A DNA stretch of 64,000 nucleotides from Terrabacter aerolatus (GCF_007991735.1 NZ_BJYX01000002.1:62001-126000); one strand, 5' to 3'. Numbered from the stretch's first letter, positions 18,340-26,933 are shown. Notes: a model not told the origin generated them from the sequence alone. A program made the numbers and translations.

Positions 18340-20118
18340 ATGTCTCGTGAGTTCACCAAGGTCGGCGTCATCGGACTCGGCACCATGGGTGCCGGCATCG
18401 TGGAGGTCTTCGCCCGCAACGGCATCGACGTCGTCGCGGTCGAGGTCACCGAGGAGGCCGTCGAGAAGGGCAAGGGGGTGCTCCAGCACTCGACCGACCG
18501 CGCCGTCACCCGCGGCAAGCTCACCACCGAGGACCAGGCCGCGCTCCACTCCCGGGTGCAGTTCACGAGCGACATGGCCGACCTCAAGGAGTGCCAGCTC
18601 GTCGTCGAGGCCGTGCCCGAGCACCTCGACCTCAAGAAGGAGATCTTCGCCAGGCTCGACGCGATCGTCGCCGACGACGCGATCCTCGCGACCAACACGA
18701 GCTCGCTGCCCGTCACCGAGATCGCCGTCGCCACGATCAACCCCAAGCGTGTCGTGGGCATGCACTTCTTCAACCCCGCGCCGGTCCTGCAGTTCGTCGA
18801 GGTCATCAAGACCGTCATCACGAGCGACGAGATCTTCGAGGAGGTCAAGGCCCTCGCCGAGCGGCTGGGCAAGAAGCCCGTCATCGTCGGCGACAAGGCC
18901 GGGTTCATCGCCAACGCCCTGCTCTTCGGCTACCTCAACCACGCCGTGGCGATGTACGAGAGCAGGTACGCGACCCGCGAGGACATCGACGCGGCCATGA
19001 AGCTCGGCTGTGGCTATCCCATGGGCCCGCTCGCGCTCATGGACCTCATCGGTCTCGACACGGCCTACGAGATCCTCGACACGATGTACAAGCAGGGGCG
19101 TGACCGGCTCCACGCGCCGAGCCCCATCATCAAGCAGATGGTCAGCGCCGGTCTCAAGGGTCGCAAGAGCGGCCGCGGGTTCTACACGTATGCGGCGCCG
19201 GGCAGCTCGGCGGTCGTCGACGACGCCCTGACGCCGAAGGGCGCGGACGCCACCACGTCGGGCACGCGGCCGATCCGGACGGTCGGCGTGGTCGGCTCGG
19301 GCACCATGGCTACGGGCATGGTCGAGGTCTTCGCCAAGGCCGGCCTCGACGTCACCTTCGTGGCCCGGTCCGAGGCCAAGGTCGAGGCCGTCCGCGCGGC
19401 GGTCGAGCGCAGCCTCGAGAAGGGTGTCCAGCGCGGCAAGCTGACCGAGGACGAGCGCGACTCGGCCCTGGGGCTCGTCCGCGGCTCGGTGCGTCTTGAG
19501 GACCTCGCGCAGGTCGACCTCGTCGTCGAGGCCGTCGTCGAGGACCTCACCGTCAAGCGCGCCCTGTTCGAGAACCTCGACGAGATCTGCCGACCGGGCG
19601 CCATCCTCGCGACGACGACGAGCTCGCTGCCGGTCGTCGAGTGCGCGGCCGCGACGAAGCGCCCCCAGGACGTCATCGGCATGCACTTCTTCAACCCGGC
19701 CCAGGTCATGAGGCTCGTCGAGGTCGTGCACACCGTCTCGACCGCCGCCGATGTCGTCGCCACCGTGCAGGCGCTCTGCGTGGCGGTGGGCAAGCACCCC
19801 GTGACGTGCGGCGACCGTGCCGGCTTCATCGTCAACGCCCTGCTCTTCCCCTACCTCAACGACGCCGTGAAGATGCTCGAGGCCAACTACTCGACGGCCG
19901 ACGACATCGACACCGCGATGAAGACGGGCTGCGGCCTTCCGATGGGCCCGTTCGAGCTGCTCGACGTCGTCGGCCTCGACGTCTCGCTGGCCATCGAGCG
20001 CGAGCTCTACCTCGAGTTCCGCGAGCGCGGCTACGCTCCGGCCCCGCTGCTCGAGCACCTCGTCACGGCCGGCTACCTCGGGCGCAAGACCGGGCGCGGC
20101 TTCCGCACCTACGCCTGA
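18340..20118 (+). CDS. Tandem 3-hydroxybutyryl-CoA dehydrogenase (two fused copies)
   Basis: 592 residues composed of two complete 3-hydroxyacyl-CoA dehydrogenase units, about 1-285 and 305-592. Each has a Rossmann domain, SSLPV with the catalytic serine, MHFFNPA with the catalytic histidine, and a C-terminal helical domain ending GLKGRKSGRGFYTYA or GYLGRKTGRGFRTYA. The units differ at the nucleotide site: GLGTMG with a Glu after strand 2 (VVAVEVT) in the first; GSGTMA with Ala-Arg-Ser (VTFVARS) in the second, which suggests NADH for the first and NADPH for the second. This role fits acetoacetyl-CoA reduction in the ethylmalonyl-CoA route. GAGACT lies 7 bases before ATG. Confidence 0.9.
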   Translation: MSREFTKVGVIGLGTMGAGIVEVFARNGIDVVAVEVTEEAVEKGKGVLQHSTDRAVTRGKLTTEDQAALHSRVQFTSDMADLKECQLVVEAVPEHLDLKKEIFARLDAIVADDAILATNTSSLPVTEIAVATINPKRVVGMHFFNPAPVLQFVEVIKTVITSDEIFEEVKALAERLGKKPVIVGDKAGFIANALLFGYLNHAVAMYESRYATREDIDAAMKLGCGYPMGPLALMDLIGLDTAYEILDTMYKQGRDRLHAPSPIIKQMVSAGLKGRKSGRGFYTYAAPGSSAVVDDALTPKGADATTSGTRPIRTVGVVGSGTMATGMVEVFAKAGLDVTFVARSEAKVEAVRAAVERSLEKGVQRGKLTEDERDSALGLVRGSVRLEDLAQVDLVVEAVVEDLTVKRALFENLDEICRPGAILATTTSSLPVVECAAATKRPQDVIGMHFFNPAQVMRLVEVVHTVSTAADVVATVQALCVAVGKHPVTCGDRAGFIVNALLFPYLNDAVKMLEANYSTADDIDTAMKTGCGLPMGPFELLDVVGLDVSLAIERELYLEFRERGYAPAPLLEHLVTAGYLGRKTGRGFRTYA

Positions 20119-20122
20119 CACC

Positions 20123-20128
20123 TACGCT
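20123..20128 (+). promoter_or_regulatory. -10 element, leaderless promoter
   Basis: TACGCT, 6 bases, then ATG at 20135; it starts only 5 bases after the preceding stop codon. Confidence 0.5.
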
Positions 20129-20134
20129 GGGACC

Positions 20135-20443
20135 ATGCCCTCGCGTCGTCGTCCCAGCAAGCACGCGCGGGAGCACGTGCCCCTTGACGTGACGCGGATC
20201 CAGGGTGGCGCCACCCGTGAGGAGTCGTATGCCGGCACGCGCTGGACGGTGCGCTCCGTGAGCGGTGCGACCGCCACCCGTGACTACCTGTGCCCGGGCT
20301 GCCAGCAGGACATCCCGCCCGGGGTGCCCCACGTCGTCGTGTGGCCGGCCGAGGGCGTGGGTGGTCTCGGCGACCGGCGACACTGGCACACGGGGTGCTG
20401 GCAGAGGAGGGACGCCCGCCCGAGCGGCAACTCCTACCGCTGA
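20135..20443 (+). CDS. Small protein with putative zinc site
   Basis: 102 residues, no recognised name. A basic N-terminus (MPSRRRPSKHAREH) precedes a compact domain with LCPGCQQDIPPGVPHVVV and RRHWHTGCW, so C-x2-C and H-x2-C could bind one metal ion. Similar short proteins are common in actinobacteria. It lies directly after the dehydrogenase fusion; no functional tie is evident. Confidence 0.7.
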   Translation: MPSRRRPSKHAREHVPLDVTRIQGGATREESYAGTRWTVRSVSGATATRDYLCPGCQQDIPPGVPHVVVWPAEGVGGLGDRRHWHTGCWQRRDARPSGNSYR

Positions 20444-20515
20444 CCCGGACGCTGCCTCCTCGGTCCGAGACGTGTCTGCGCGGTCCCGAGCCGCGGGGAC
20501 ACATCGAACGGGTGG

Positions 20516-21094
20516 TCAGGCGTCGAGGAGCGGAGCGAGCTCGCGGGCCACGAGCCGCAGGGGAGCGGTGTCGCGCTGCGCCCTGGCGAGGACGAGGGCT
20601 CCTTCGAGCGTGCACAGCATGAGGGTCGAGAGGGTCTCGGCGCGCCGTCGACTCCGGCCCATCGTCACGAGTGCCTCGGTGATCGGCCGGCGCCACGTGT
20701 CCAGGGCGGCCGAGGCCGCCTGTCGGATCGCCGGGTTGGTGTCGGCGCAGTCGACGACGGCGCCGGCGACCGGGCAGCCGCGCTCGAAGTCGCGGGCCTG
20801 CAGCTCCGCCGCCCAGTCGTCGAGCATGGCCGTGAAGAGCCGGCCGGGGGAGGGCCGGCGCATGCCTGAGACGTGCTGGGCGACACGCTCGGCGGCCCAC
20901 GTTCCGGCCCAGTCGAGGGCCTCGGTCACGAGCTGGTCCTTGCCGCCGGGGAAGTAGTGCTGGAGCGAGCCCCTCGGAGCGGCGGCGTCGGCCACGACCT
21001 GTCGCAGGCCCGTGCCACCGACCCCCGCCCTGCGCAGGTGCTGGGCGGCCTCGTAGACGATGCGCTCGCGGTGCCCGCGTGAGCCCTCCTGCAT
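20516..21094 (-). CDS. TetR/AcrR family transcriptional regulator
   Basis: 192 residues. The N-terminal helix-turn-helix is clear (IVYEAAQHLRRAGVGGTGLRQVVADAAAPRGSLQHYFPGGKDQLVTEAL), followed by a ligand-binding helical domain with a YxAF/LmrA-type C-terminal region. It is divergent from a beta-hydroxyacid dehydrogenase gene, and the 102-base gap contains two matching palindromes, so it very probably represses that gene and itself. ATG at 21094 is chosen since the longer frame crosses the operators. Confidence 0.92.
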   Translation of the reverse strand: MQEGSRGHRERIVYEAAQHLRRAGVGGTGLRQVVADAAAPRGSLQHYFPGGKDQLVTEALDWAGTWAAERVAQHVSGMRRPSPGRLFTAMLDDWAAELQARDFERGCPVAGAVVDCADTNPAIRQAASAALDTWRRPITEALVTMGRSRRRAETLSTLMLCTLEGALVLARAQRDTAPLRLVARELAPLLDA

Positions 21095-21125
21095 GTCGCC
21101 TCCGGTCCTCGAGTGGTGGTCTTGA

Positions 21126-21143
21126 CTATGACATCTGTCATGA
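21126..21143. promoter_or_regulatory. Putative TetR operator, imperfect copy
   Basis: CTATGAC-atct-GTCATGA matches the neighbouring perfect palindrome with the same 4-base spacer; the inner ATGACA-tc-TGTCAT is fully symmetric. Confidence 0.7.
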
Positions 21144-21153
21144 CGTGTGGCTA

Positions 21154-21171
21154 CTATGACAAGCGTCATAG
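21154..21171. promoter_or_regulatory. Putative TetR operator, perfect copy
   Basis: CTATGAC-aagc-GTCATAG is a perfect 7-4-7 palindrome, 28 bases centre to centre from the first copy and 25 bases before the dehydrogenase ATG. TACTAT at 21153-21158 inside it could be the -10 element. Confidence 0.75.
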
Positions 21172-21196
21172 CCTGCCGGCGCGGTTGGAGGTCGCC

Positions 21197-22108
21197 ATGG
21201 AGACACGGGTCGGGTTCATCGGTCTGGGCATCATGGGCCGGCCCATGGCATCGCACCTGCTGCGGTCGGGCGTGCCTCTGTCCGTGTGGAACCGGTCCGC
21301 CGGTGCGAGCGGGGCGCTTCAGGCGCTCGGTGCCACCGTCGCGGACTCGCCCGCCGACGTCTTCGGGGTCAGTGACGTCGTCCTCCTCATGCTGGCCCAC
21401 GAGTCCGCGATCGACGAGGTCCTCCAGCGCGGGACCGCGCAGTTCGCCGACATGGTGTCGGGCCGGACCGTCGTGCACCTCGGGACGACCTCACCGGACT
21501 ACTCGGCGGCGCTCGGTGGCGACGTCGAGGCAGCGGGTGGCGACTACGTCGAAGCGCCGGTCTCGGGCTCGCGTGTCCCGGCGGAGCGCGGGGAGCTCGT
21601 CGCGCTGACGGCAGGACGGCCGGCGGTCCTCGACCGCGTCGAGCCGCTGCTCGCCCCCTTCTGCCGGGAGGTCCTGCGGTGCGGCGCCGTCCCGTCCGGG
21701 ACCGGGACCAAGCTCGCCGTCAACCTCTACCTCTGCACCATGGTCGCCGGCCTCGCGGAGGCCTACCATCTCGCCATCGCGCTCGGCCTCGATCCGGGCG
21801 CCTTCCAGCGGGCCCTGGACGCCGGCCCGATGGCGAGCGCCGTCTCGACCCTGAAGCTCGCCATGCTCGTCGAGCGGGACTTCGAGACGCAGGCGGCGAT
21901 CCGCGACGTCCACCGCAACACCCGGCTCGTCGCCCACGCGGCCCGGGCGGTCGGCGCGGTGAGCCCCCTGCTGGACGTGACCCGTGAGCTCTTCCGCGAG
22001 ACGGAGGACCTCGGCTCCGGGGCCCTCGACATGGCCGCCGTGGTCACCGCCCTCGAGCGGCGGGACGGCATCGGGACGGCGACCCGGCGCGCAGCCGCGC
22101 GCTGCTGA
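21197..22108 (+). CDS. Beta-hydroxyacid dehydrogenase, 3-hydroxyisobutyrate dehydrogenase family
   Basis: 303 residues. NAD(P)-binding GFIGLGIMGRPMASHLL at the N-terminus, substrate motif EAPVSGSRVPAE near 115, and catalytic lysine in SGTGTKLAVNLY near 173. Family members oxidise 3-hydroxyisobutyrate, tartronate semialdehyde or related acids; the particular substrate is not shown. ATG at 21197 is chosen for GGAGG 5 bases upstream; upstream ATGs at 21113 fall in the operator region. The divergent TetR gene probably controls it. Confidence 0.88.
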   Translation: METRVGFIGLGIMGRPMASHLLRSGVPLSVWNRSAGASGALQALGATVADSPADVFGVSDVVLLMLAHESAIDEVLQRGTAQFADMVSGRTVVHLGTTSPDYSAALGGDVEAAGGDYVEAPVSGSRVPAERGELVALTAGRPAVLDRVEPLLAPFCREVLRCGAVPSGTGTKLAVNLYLCTMVAGLAEAYHLAIALGLDPGAFQRALDAGPMASAVSTLKLAMLVERDFETQAAIRDVHRNTRLVAHAARAVGAVSPLLDVTRELFRETEDLGSGALDMAAVVTALERRDGIGTATRRAAARC

Positions 22109-22123
22109 CCGGTGCCAGACGGC

Positions 22124-22630
22124 CTATGCCGGCGTCCGGGCCGCGAGCACTTGCTCGCGGAGGATGTCGGCATGGCCGCAGTGCTGGGCGAGCTCGCGCA
22201 GCACGTGGAGGTAGACCCAGCGGAGCGGCAACGGACCGCGGCGGTTGCCCGGCAGCAGGTCGTCGAGCCCGAGCCCGGCCGTCGCCGCGCGTGAGGCCTC
22301 GCAGGCCTCCCGGTGCGCCTGCCGCACCGAGGCCACCGTGTCGGCGTCGTCGAGCGCGAACGACTCGTCCGGCGTGGCCGGGATGCCGATCGCGACCCGC
22401 GACCGTCCGGTGACCGCCTCGTCGAACCACACCTTCTCGACGAACGTCACGTGCTTGACGAGGCCGAGCAGCGTCGTGGCAGAGGGCACGAGCGACCGCC
22501 GGGCCTCGGCCTCCGTCAGACCGTCGAGGACGGCCGTCAGGGCGGCCCGGTGCTCGTCGACGAAGACCTCGAGCTGCACGCGCGCGGGCTCGGCGATGAC
22601 GTCCTCGGCTGACCGTGGAGGGTGCGACAT
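22124..22630 (-). CDS. DinB/DUF664 family protein
   Basis: 168 residues. Four-helix bundle typical of DinB-like proteins: LEVFVDEHRAALTAVLDGLTEAEARRSLVPSATTLLGLVKHVTFVEKVWF, with the metal histidines in VKH and HVLRELAQHCGHADILRE. Such proteins include mycothiol-dependent transferases. The immediate reaction is unknown. ATG at 22630; CAGGCT lies 7 bases upstream. It converges on the dehydrogenase gene with a 15-base gap. Confidence 0.87.
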   Translation of the reverse strand: MSHPPRSAEDVIAEPARVQLEVFVDEHRAALTAVLDGLTEAEARRSLVPSATTLLGLVKHVTFVEKVWFDEAVTGRSRVAIGIPATPDESFALDDADTVASVRQAHREACEASRAATAGLGLDDLLPGNRRGPLPLRWVYLHVLRELAQHCGHADILREQVLAARTPA

Positions 22631-22648
22631 GGGGCTGAGCCTGCCAGA

Positions 22649-22668
22649 CGTCGCCCGTGCGGGCGACG
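22649..22668 (-). terminator. Short stem-loop between AI-2E transporter and DinB genes
   Basis: CGTCGCCCG-tg-CGGGCGACG forms a 9-bp perfect stem downstream of the transporter gene and upstream of the DinB gene. No T run. Confidence 0.4.
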
Positions 22669-22710
22669 CTGACTGACGACGGCGACCGACCGGTCCACCC
22701 GGGGCCCCGG

Positions 22711-24117
22711 CTAGTGCCGGCGCTGCCTCGGGACGAGGACCTCCTCGTAGAGCAGCAGCGCCCCCGCCGCGAAGGGGATCGCCAGGAGCGCGCCGAGGAT
22801 GCCGAGCAGCGCGCCACCCGCGAGCGCCGCGACGACCGTCACGGCGCCGGGGACGGCCACCGTCCGCTGCATGACGCGCGGCATGACGGCGTAGTTCTCG
22901 ATCTGCTGGTAGACGATGAAGTAGATGATGACGATGAGCGCCTTCCGGGGCTCGTCGAAGAAGGCGACGACGGCGACGACGGACGCGCCGAGGGTCGCAC
23001 CGACCATCGGCACGAGCCCGAGGAAGCCCACGAGCACCGCCAGCACCGCGGCGAACTGCAGCCCGAGGAGGCTCATCATGATCCAGGCGAAGAACGCGTT
23101 GATGGCGGCGACGGCGACCTGGCCGATGGCATACGAGCCCACGCGGCGCATGACCTCCTCGGCGAGGGAGACGGCTCGCGGCCGGCGGCTGGCCGGGACG
23201 AGGGCATAGGCCGCCTGCTTGACCGCCGGGAGCGACGCGAGGAAGTAGAGGGTGAGCACGAGCACCGTGAGGCCGCTGAAGACGCCCGTCGCGATGAGCC
23301 TGCCCGCGTCGAGGACGCCGCCGAAGACGCCCGCCCACAGGTTGCCGTCGGCGACGCGCTTGTTGACCTCCTCCTGGACGCGCTGGACGAGCTGGTAGCG
23401 ATGGTCGACGTCCTGCACCCACGGGTTGGCCAGGAGGTTGTCGAACATCCGTGGCACGTTCGTGGCGAGGTCGGTGCCCTGCTGTGCCACCGGGGGGATG
23501 ACGACCCAGCCGACGAGGGTGAAGACCGCGATGACGCCGAGGAAGACGATCGTCACGGCCCAGCCTCGTCGCACGGTGCGCCGGGTCAGCGCCTCGACGA
23601 GCGGGTTGAGGGCCAACGTGAGGAAGAACGAGATGACGAGCAGCGTGATGACGGTGCCGAGCCGCCCGACGGCCTGCACGACGGCGTATGCCGTGAGCAC
23701 GCCGAGCGCGCCCACGAAACCGATGTAGAACGGCGACTGCTTGTTGAAGGGCGTGCCGCTCTGCCCGAAGTCCTTCCGTCCCTCCTTGCCGGGCCTGCTG
23801 CCGGCCGAGGGCCGGGGGGCGCCGGACCGGGGTGGTGACGGTGGCTCCCGGTCGTCCCCCGCGCCTGAGTCGACGTCGGCGAGCTCGAGGGGCAGGGCGT
23901 CGGCGAGGGGACCCGGGCCGGGCGCGCCCGCCGGCTGCGGCGTCGCCGGCGAGTCGGGCGCGTCGGGTGCATCGGGTGGGCCGCCGGAGGGCCGCGAGGA
24001 CCTGCCCCAGGCCGCCTGCGAGGCCTCGACGTCGAAGCCGAGGTCGCGGGCCCGGAAGCCGTCCATCCGGGCTCGCTGGGCGCGTCGGTACCGCGTCCAG
24101 CGTCCCCAGATGCTCAC
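22711..24117 (-). CDS. AI-2E family transporter (PerM-like)
   Basis: 468 residues. The first 110 are disordered, rich in Pro, Gly and Asp; then eight hydrophobic segments of the AI-2E exporter family, including the amphipathic loop FDNLLANPWVQDVDHRYQLVQRVQEEVNKRV and the C-terminal block GLVPMVGATLGASVVAVVAFF. Family members export autoinducer-2, indole or ions; substrate unknown here. GTG at 24117 is selected because TAGGCT lies 7 bases upstream; a longer frame beginning at 24240 crosses this element. Confidence 0.88.
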   Translation of the reverse strand: MSIWGRWTRYRRAQRARMDGFRARDLGFDVEASQAAWGRSSRPSGGPPDAPDAPDSPATPQPAGAPGPGPLADALPLELADVDSGAGDDREPPSPPRSGAPRPSAGSRPGKEGRKDFGQSGTPFNKQSPFYIGFVGALGVLTAYAVVQAVGRLGTVITLLVISFFLTLALNPLVEALTRRTVRRGWAVTIVFLGVIAVFTLVGWVVIPPVAQQGTDLATNVPRMFDNLLANPWVQDVDHRYQLVQRVQEEVNKRVADGNLWAGVFGGVLDAGRLIATGVFSGLTVLVLTLYFLASLPAVKQAAYALVPASRRPRAVSLAEEVMRRVGSYAIGQVAVAAINAFFAWIMMSLLGLQFAAVLAVLVGFLGLVPMVGATLGASVVAVVAFFDEPRKALIVIIYFIVYQQIENYAVMPRVMQRTVAVPGAVTVVAALAGGALLGILGALLAIPFAAGALLLYEEVLVPRQRRH

Positions 24118-24124
24118 GGTCGCG

Positions 24125-24130
24125 AGCCTA
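24125..24130 (-). promoter_or_regulatory. -10 element of leaderless transporter promoter
   Basis: On the minus strand TAGGCT, 7 bases, then GTG at 24117. One octamer copy (CGGCATAC) lies at 24156 just upstream. Confidence 0.5.
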
Positions 24131-24242
24131 CGGCAGGCCTCGGGGCCACGCCTGACGGCATACGGGTACGACCACGGGGAACGACGACATGACGGCGCCG
24201 CCGACGGCACCGTCACCCACCCGACCACCACGAGGAGCACCC

Positions 24243-24674
24243 GTGCCCAGCGTCACCCGCAGCTTCACCGTCCGCCCCGCCCCGGCCGCCGTCATCGACT
24301 ACCTCAAGGACTTCGCCAACGCCGAGGAGTGGGACCCCGGCACCGAGTCGTGCACGCGGGTCGGAGAGGGCCCGGTCGCCGTCGGGGCGCACTGGCACAA
24401 CGTCTCCAAGATCGCCGGTGTGACGACCGAGCTCGACTACGAGCTGGTCGAGCTCACCGACAGCCGGATCGTCCTCGTCGGGCGCAACGACAGCGCGACG
24501 TCGACCGACACGATCACCGTCCTGCCGTCGGGCGACGGCAGCGAGATCACCTACCACGCCGACCTCGGCCTGCACGGCCTCGCCAACCTCGCCGCGCCGG
24601 CGATGAAGCTCGTCTTCGAGAAGCTCGCCGACGACACCGAGGAGCAGCTGACGAGGGTGCTCGAGTCCCGCTGA
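24243..24674 (+). CDS. SRPBCC/polyketide-cyclase-like protein
   Basis: 143 residues with the helix-grip fold: SVTRSFTVRPAPAAVIDYLKDFANAEEWDPGT, KIAGVTTELDYELVELTDSRIVLVGRNDSATSTDTITV, and the long C-terminal helix ANLAAPAMKLVFEKLADDTEEQLTRVL. Members bind hydrophobic ligands; no catalytic residue is diagnostic. GTG at 24243 is preferred for the AGGAG upstream; ATG at 24189 is the alternative. Confidence 0.82.
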   Translation: MPSVTRSFTVRPAPAAVIDYLKDFANAEEWDPGTESCTRVGEGPVAVGAHWHNVSKIAGVTTELDYELVELTDSRIVLVGRNDSATSTDTITVLPSGDGSEITYHADLGLHGLANLAAPAMKLVFEKLADDTEEQLTRVLESR

Positions 24675-24683
24675 CCCGCCACG

Positions 24684-24722
24684 ACGAGGGCCGGCCCACC
24701 GTGGTGGTGGGCCGGCCCTCGT
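24684..24722. terminator. Bidirectional terminator between SRPBCC and ccr genes
   Basis: A 17-bp perfect stem (24684-24700 with 24706-24722), 5-base loop, between two convergent genes. Confidence 0.8.
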
Positions 24723-24746
24723 GCTCACGGCGCGTGACGCGGGGGA

Positions 24747-26087
24747 CTACTGGTCGGCGAAACGGTTGATCGCCGACGCGAACCCGGCGCGCTTGTCCGG
24801 GTCGGTCACCCCGAGGCCCGGCTCGGGGGAGAGCGTCAGCACGCCGACCTTGCCCTGGTGCGCGTTCTGGTGGACGTCGAGCGCCGCCTGGCCGACCTCG
24901 TCGAGCGTGTACGTCTTGCTCAACGTCGGGTGGATCAGACCCCGGTTGATCAGCTCGTTGGCCTCCCACGCCTCGCGGTAGTTGGCGAAGTGCGAGCTGA
25001 CGATGCGCTTGAGGTTCATCCAGAGGTAGCGGTTGTCGTACTCGTGCATGTAGCCCGACGTCGACGCGCACGTGACGATGGTGCCGCCCTTGCGCGCCAC
25101 GTAGACGCTCGCGCCGAAGGTCTCCCGGCCGGGGTGCTCGAAGACGATGTCGACGTCGTGGCCTCCGGTCAGCTCACGGATCTTCTTGCCGAGCCGCTGC
25201 CACTCGCGGGGGTCCTGCACCGTGCCTTCCTCGTTCCAGAAGCGGTAGCCCTCCGCGTTGCGGTCGATGATGAGATCGGCACCCATGGCGCGGCAGATGT
25301 CGGCCTTCTCGGGGGAGGAGACGACGCAGATCGGGGTCGCGCCGCCGGCGAGGGCCATCTGCGTGGCGTAGGAGCCGAGGCCACCTGACGCGCCCCAGAT
25401 GAGCACGCGGTCGCCGAGCTTCATGGCGGCGCCGTTCTTGGAGACCAGCTGTCGGTAGGCGGTGCTGTTGACGAGGCCGGGGGAGGCCGCCTCCTCCCAG
25501 GTGAGGTGACCGGGCTTGGGCATCAGCTGGTTCGCCTTGACGATCGCGAGCTCGGCGAGGCCGCCGAAGTTCGTCTCGAAGCCCCAGATGCGCTGCTGCG
25601 GGTCGAGCATCGTGTCGTCGTGGCCCTCGGCGTCCTCGAGCTCGACGGACAGGCAGTGCGCGACGACCTCGGTGCCCGGCTTCCACTTGGTCACGCCGGG
25701 CCCGGTGCGCAGGATGACGCCGGCGAGGTCGGACCCGACGACGTGGTAGGGCAGGTCGTGACGCTTGGAGAACTCCGACATGCGGCCGTAGCGCTCGAGG
25801 AAGCCGAACGTCGAGACGGGCTCGAAGATCGAGGTCCACACGGTGTTGTAGTTGATCGCGCTGGCCATGACGGCCACGAGCGCCTCACCGGGCGCGAGCT
25901 CGGGCACGGGGACCTCGTCGATGTGCAACGACTTGCGCGGGTCCTTGTCGCGCGTGGCGAGTCCCTCGAACATGCCGACCTCGTCCTTGTGGACGGTCGC
26001 CCCGCGGTAGGTCGCGGGGATCTCGATGTTCGCGTAGGTCTCCTGGGTGCGGTCGCCGGAGAGGATGGCGTCGCGGATGGCCTGCAT
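24747..26087 (-). CDS. ccr: Crotonyl-CoA carboxylase/reductase
   Basis: 446 residues, medium-chain dehydrogenase/reductase fold. It reductively carboxylates crotonyl-CoA to (2S)-ethylmalonyl-CoA with NADPH and CO2. The four residues known to bind CO2 in the Kitasatospora enzyme are present at matching positions: Asn81 (INYN), Phe170-Glu171 (WGFET) and His366 (SSHFANYREAWE). The nucleotide loop is GASGGLGSY near 233. This is the signature enzyme of the ethylmalonyl-CoA pathway and separates it from simple reductases. AAGGAC precedes the ATG. The divergent 192-base gap carries a GTGACC-tg-GGTCAC palindrome. Confidence 0.96.
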   Translation of the reverse strand: MQAIRDAILSGDRTQETYANIEIPATYRGATVHKDEVGMFEGLATRDKDPRKSLHIDEVPVPELAPGEALVAVMASAINYNTVWTSIFEPVSTFGFLERYGRMSEFSKRHDLPYHVVGSDLAGVILRTGPGVTKWKPGTEVVAHCLSVELEDAEGHDDTMLDPQQRIWGFETNFGGLAELAIVKANQLMPKPGHLTWEEAASPGLVNSTAYRQLVSKNGAAMKLGDRVLIWGASGGLGSYATQMALAGGATPICVVSSPEKADICRAMGADLIIDRNAEGYRFWNEEGTVQDPREWQRLGKKIRELTGGHDVDIVFEHPGRETFGASVYVARKGGTIVTCASTSGYMHEYDNRYLWMNLKRIVSSHFANYREAWEANELINRGLIHPTLSKTYTLDEVGQAALDVHQNAHQGKVGVLTLSPEPGLGVTDPDKRAGFASAINRFADQ

Positions 26088-26207
26088 TGAAGGTCCTTAC
26101 GTCGCAGCGTCATTGGTGGGTCCAGACGGTGTCGAACCCGTGCGGTGTGCCCCCGAACGTAGCGAGACGTGACCCGCCGGTAGCTCCATCTGAGACGGCC
26201 ACCACAG

Positions 26208-26221
26208 GTGACCTGGGTCAC
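26208..26221. promoter_or_regulatory. Candidate operator between ccr and a membrane protein gene
   Basis: GTGACC-tg-GGTCAC is a perfect 6-2-6 palindrome 121 bases upstream of the ccr start and 59 bases before the divergent start. The binding protein is unknown. Confidence 0.45.
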
Positions 26222-26267
26222 GGGGACGGGAGAGGTGACGTCGCGCGGGGCCACGCCTCCGAGCGGG

Positions 26268-26273
26268 TACGGT
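26268..26273 (+). promoter_or_regulatory. -10 element, leaderless promoter
   Basis: TACGGT, 6 bases, then GTG at 26280. Confidence 0.5.
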
Positions 26274-26279
26274 CGGCGC

Positions 26280-26933
26280 GTGCGACGGATGACGCTGGGA
26301 CGCGGCTGCTGGCTCGCGCAGCCCGGCTACCTGCTCGTCGAGCTGCTCGTGGCGGCCGGCGCGTCGACGACCTACTCCCTCCGGGACGACACGATCAGCG
26401 CCCTCGGGATGCTGACGTGCGGCCCGGGGCACGGCGGCTCGCCCGTCGACATCTGCTCGCCGTGGCACGTCGGGATGGACGCCGCCTTCATCGTCTTCGG
26501 CGTGCTCCGAGCGGCCGGCGCCGTGCTCCTCCGGCCACGGTTCGGTGCCGGCGCCTGGGGTGGGGCCGCCGTGGCGCTCTGGGTCGTCTCGGCGATCGCG
26601 GCCGCGGCCGTCGGGCTCGTGCCCGTCGACCAGCAGCCCTCGTGGCACGTCGTAGCGGCGCTGCCGGTCTTCGTGCTCCAGCCGCTCGCCGTGCTCGTCA
26701 CCGCCGAGGCGCTGCGGCGCTCCGGCGCCGTGTCTCGAACTGTCGCCCGGTCCGGCCTCGTGGTCGGTGTGCTCACGCTCCTGGCTGCTGCGGCCTTCGC
26801 GCTGCGGCTCGGGGCCGTGAGCTGGGTCGGCGGCCTCGAGCGACTGGCCCTCTGGCCCGCCTACCCGTGGCTCGGGGTGGTCGCGCTGGCCCTCGTACCG
26901 GCCAGCAGGTCCGAGACGGTGACGAAGCCGTAG
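26280..26933 (+). CDS. DUF998 family membrane protein
   Basis: 217 residues with about six hydrophobic segments and the DUF998-type N-terminus (CWLAQPGYLLVELLVAAGAST followed by SLRDDTISALGM). Function unknown. GTG at 26280 is supported by TACGGT 6 bases upstream; ATG at 26289 is the alternative. Its last 73 bases overlap the converging deacetylase gene. Confidence 0.8.
   Translation: MRRMTLGRGCWLAQPGYLLVELLVAAGASTTYSLRDDTISALGMLTCGPGHGGSPVDICSPWHVGMDAAFIVFGVLRAAGAVLLRPRFGAGAWGGAAVALWVVSAIAAAAVGLVPVDQQPSWHVVAALPVFVLQPLAVLVTAEALRRSGAVSRTVARSGLVVGVLTLLAAAAFALRLGAVSWVGGLERLALWPAYPWLGVVALALVPASRSETVTKP

Noticed and set aside
17416-20121. 901-residue minus-strand frame opposite nucS and the dehydrogenase fusion
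   Set aside because: Shadow frame; the real dehydrogenase on the plus strand has two full catalytic sets.
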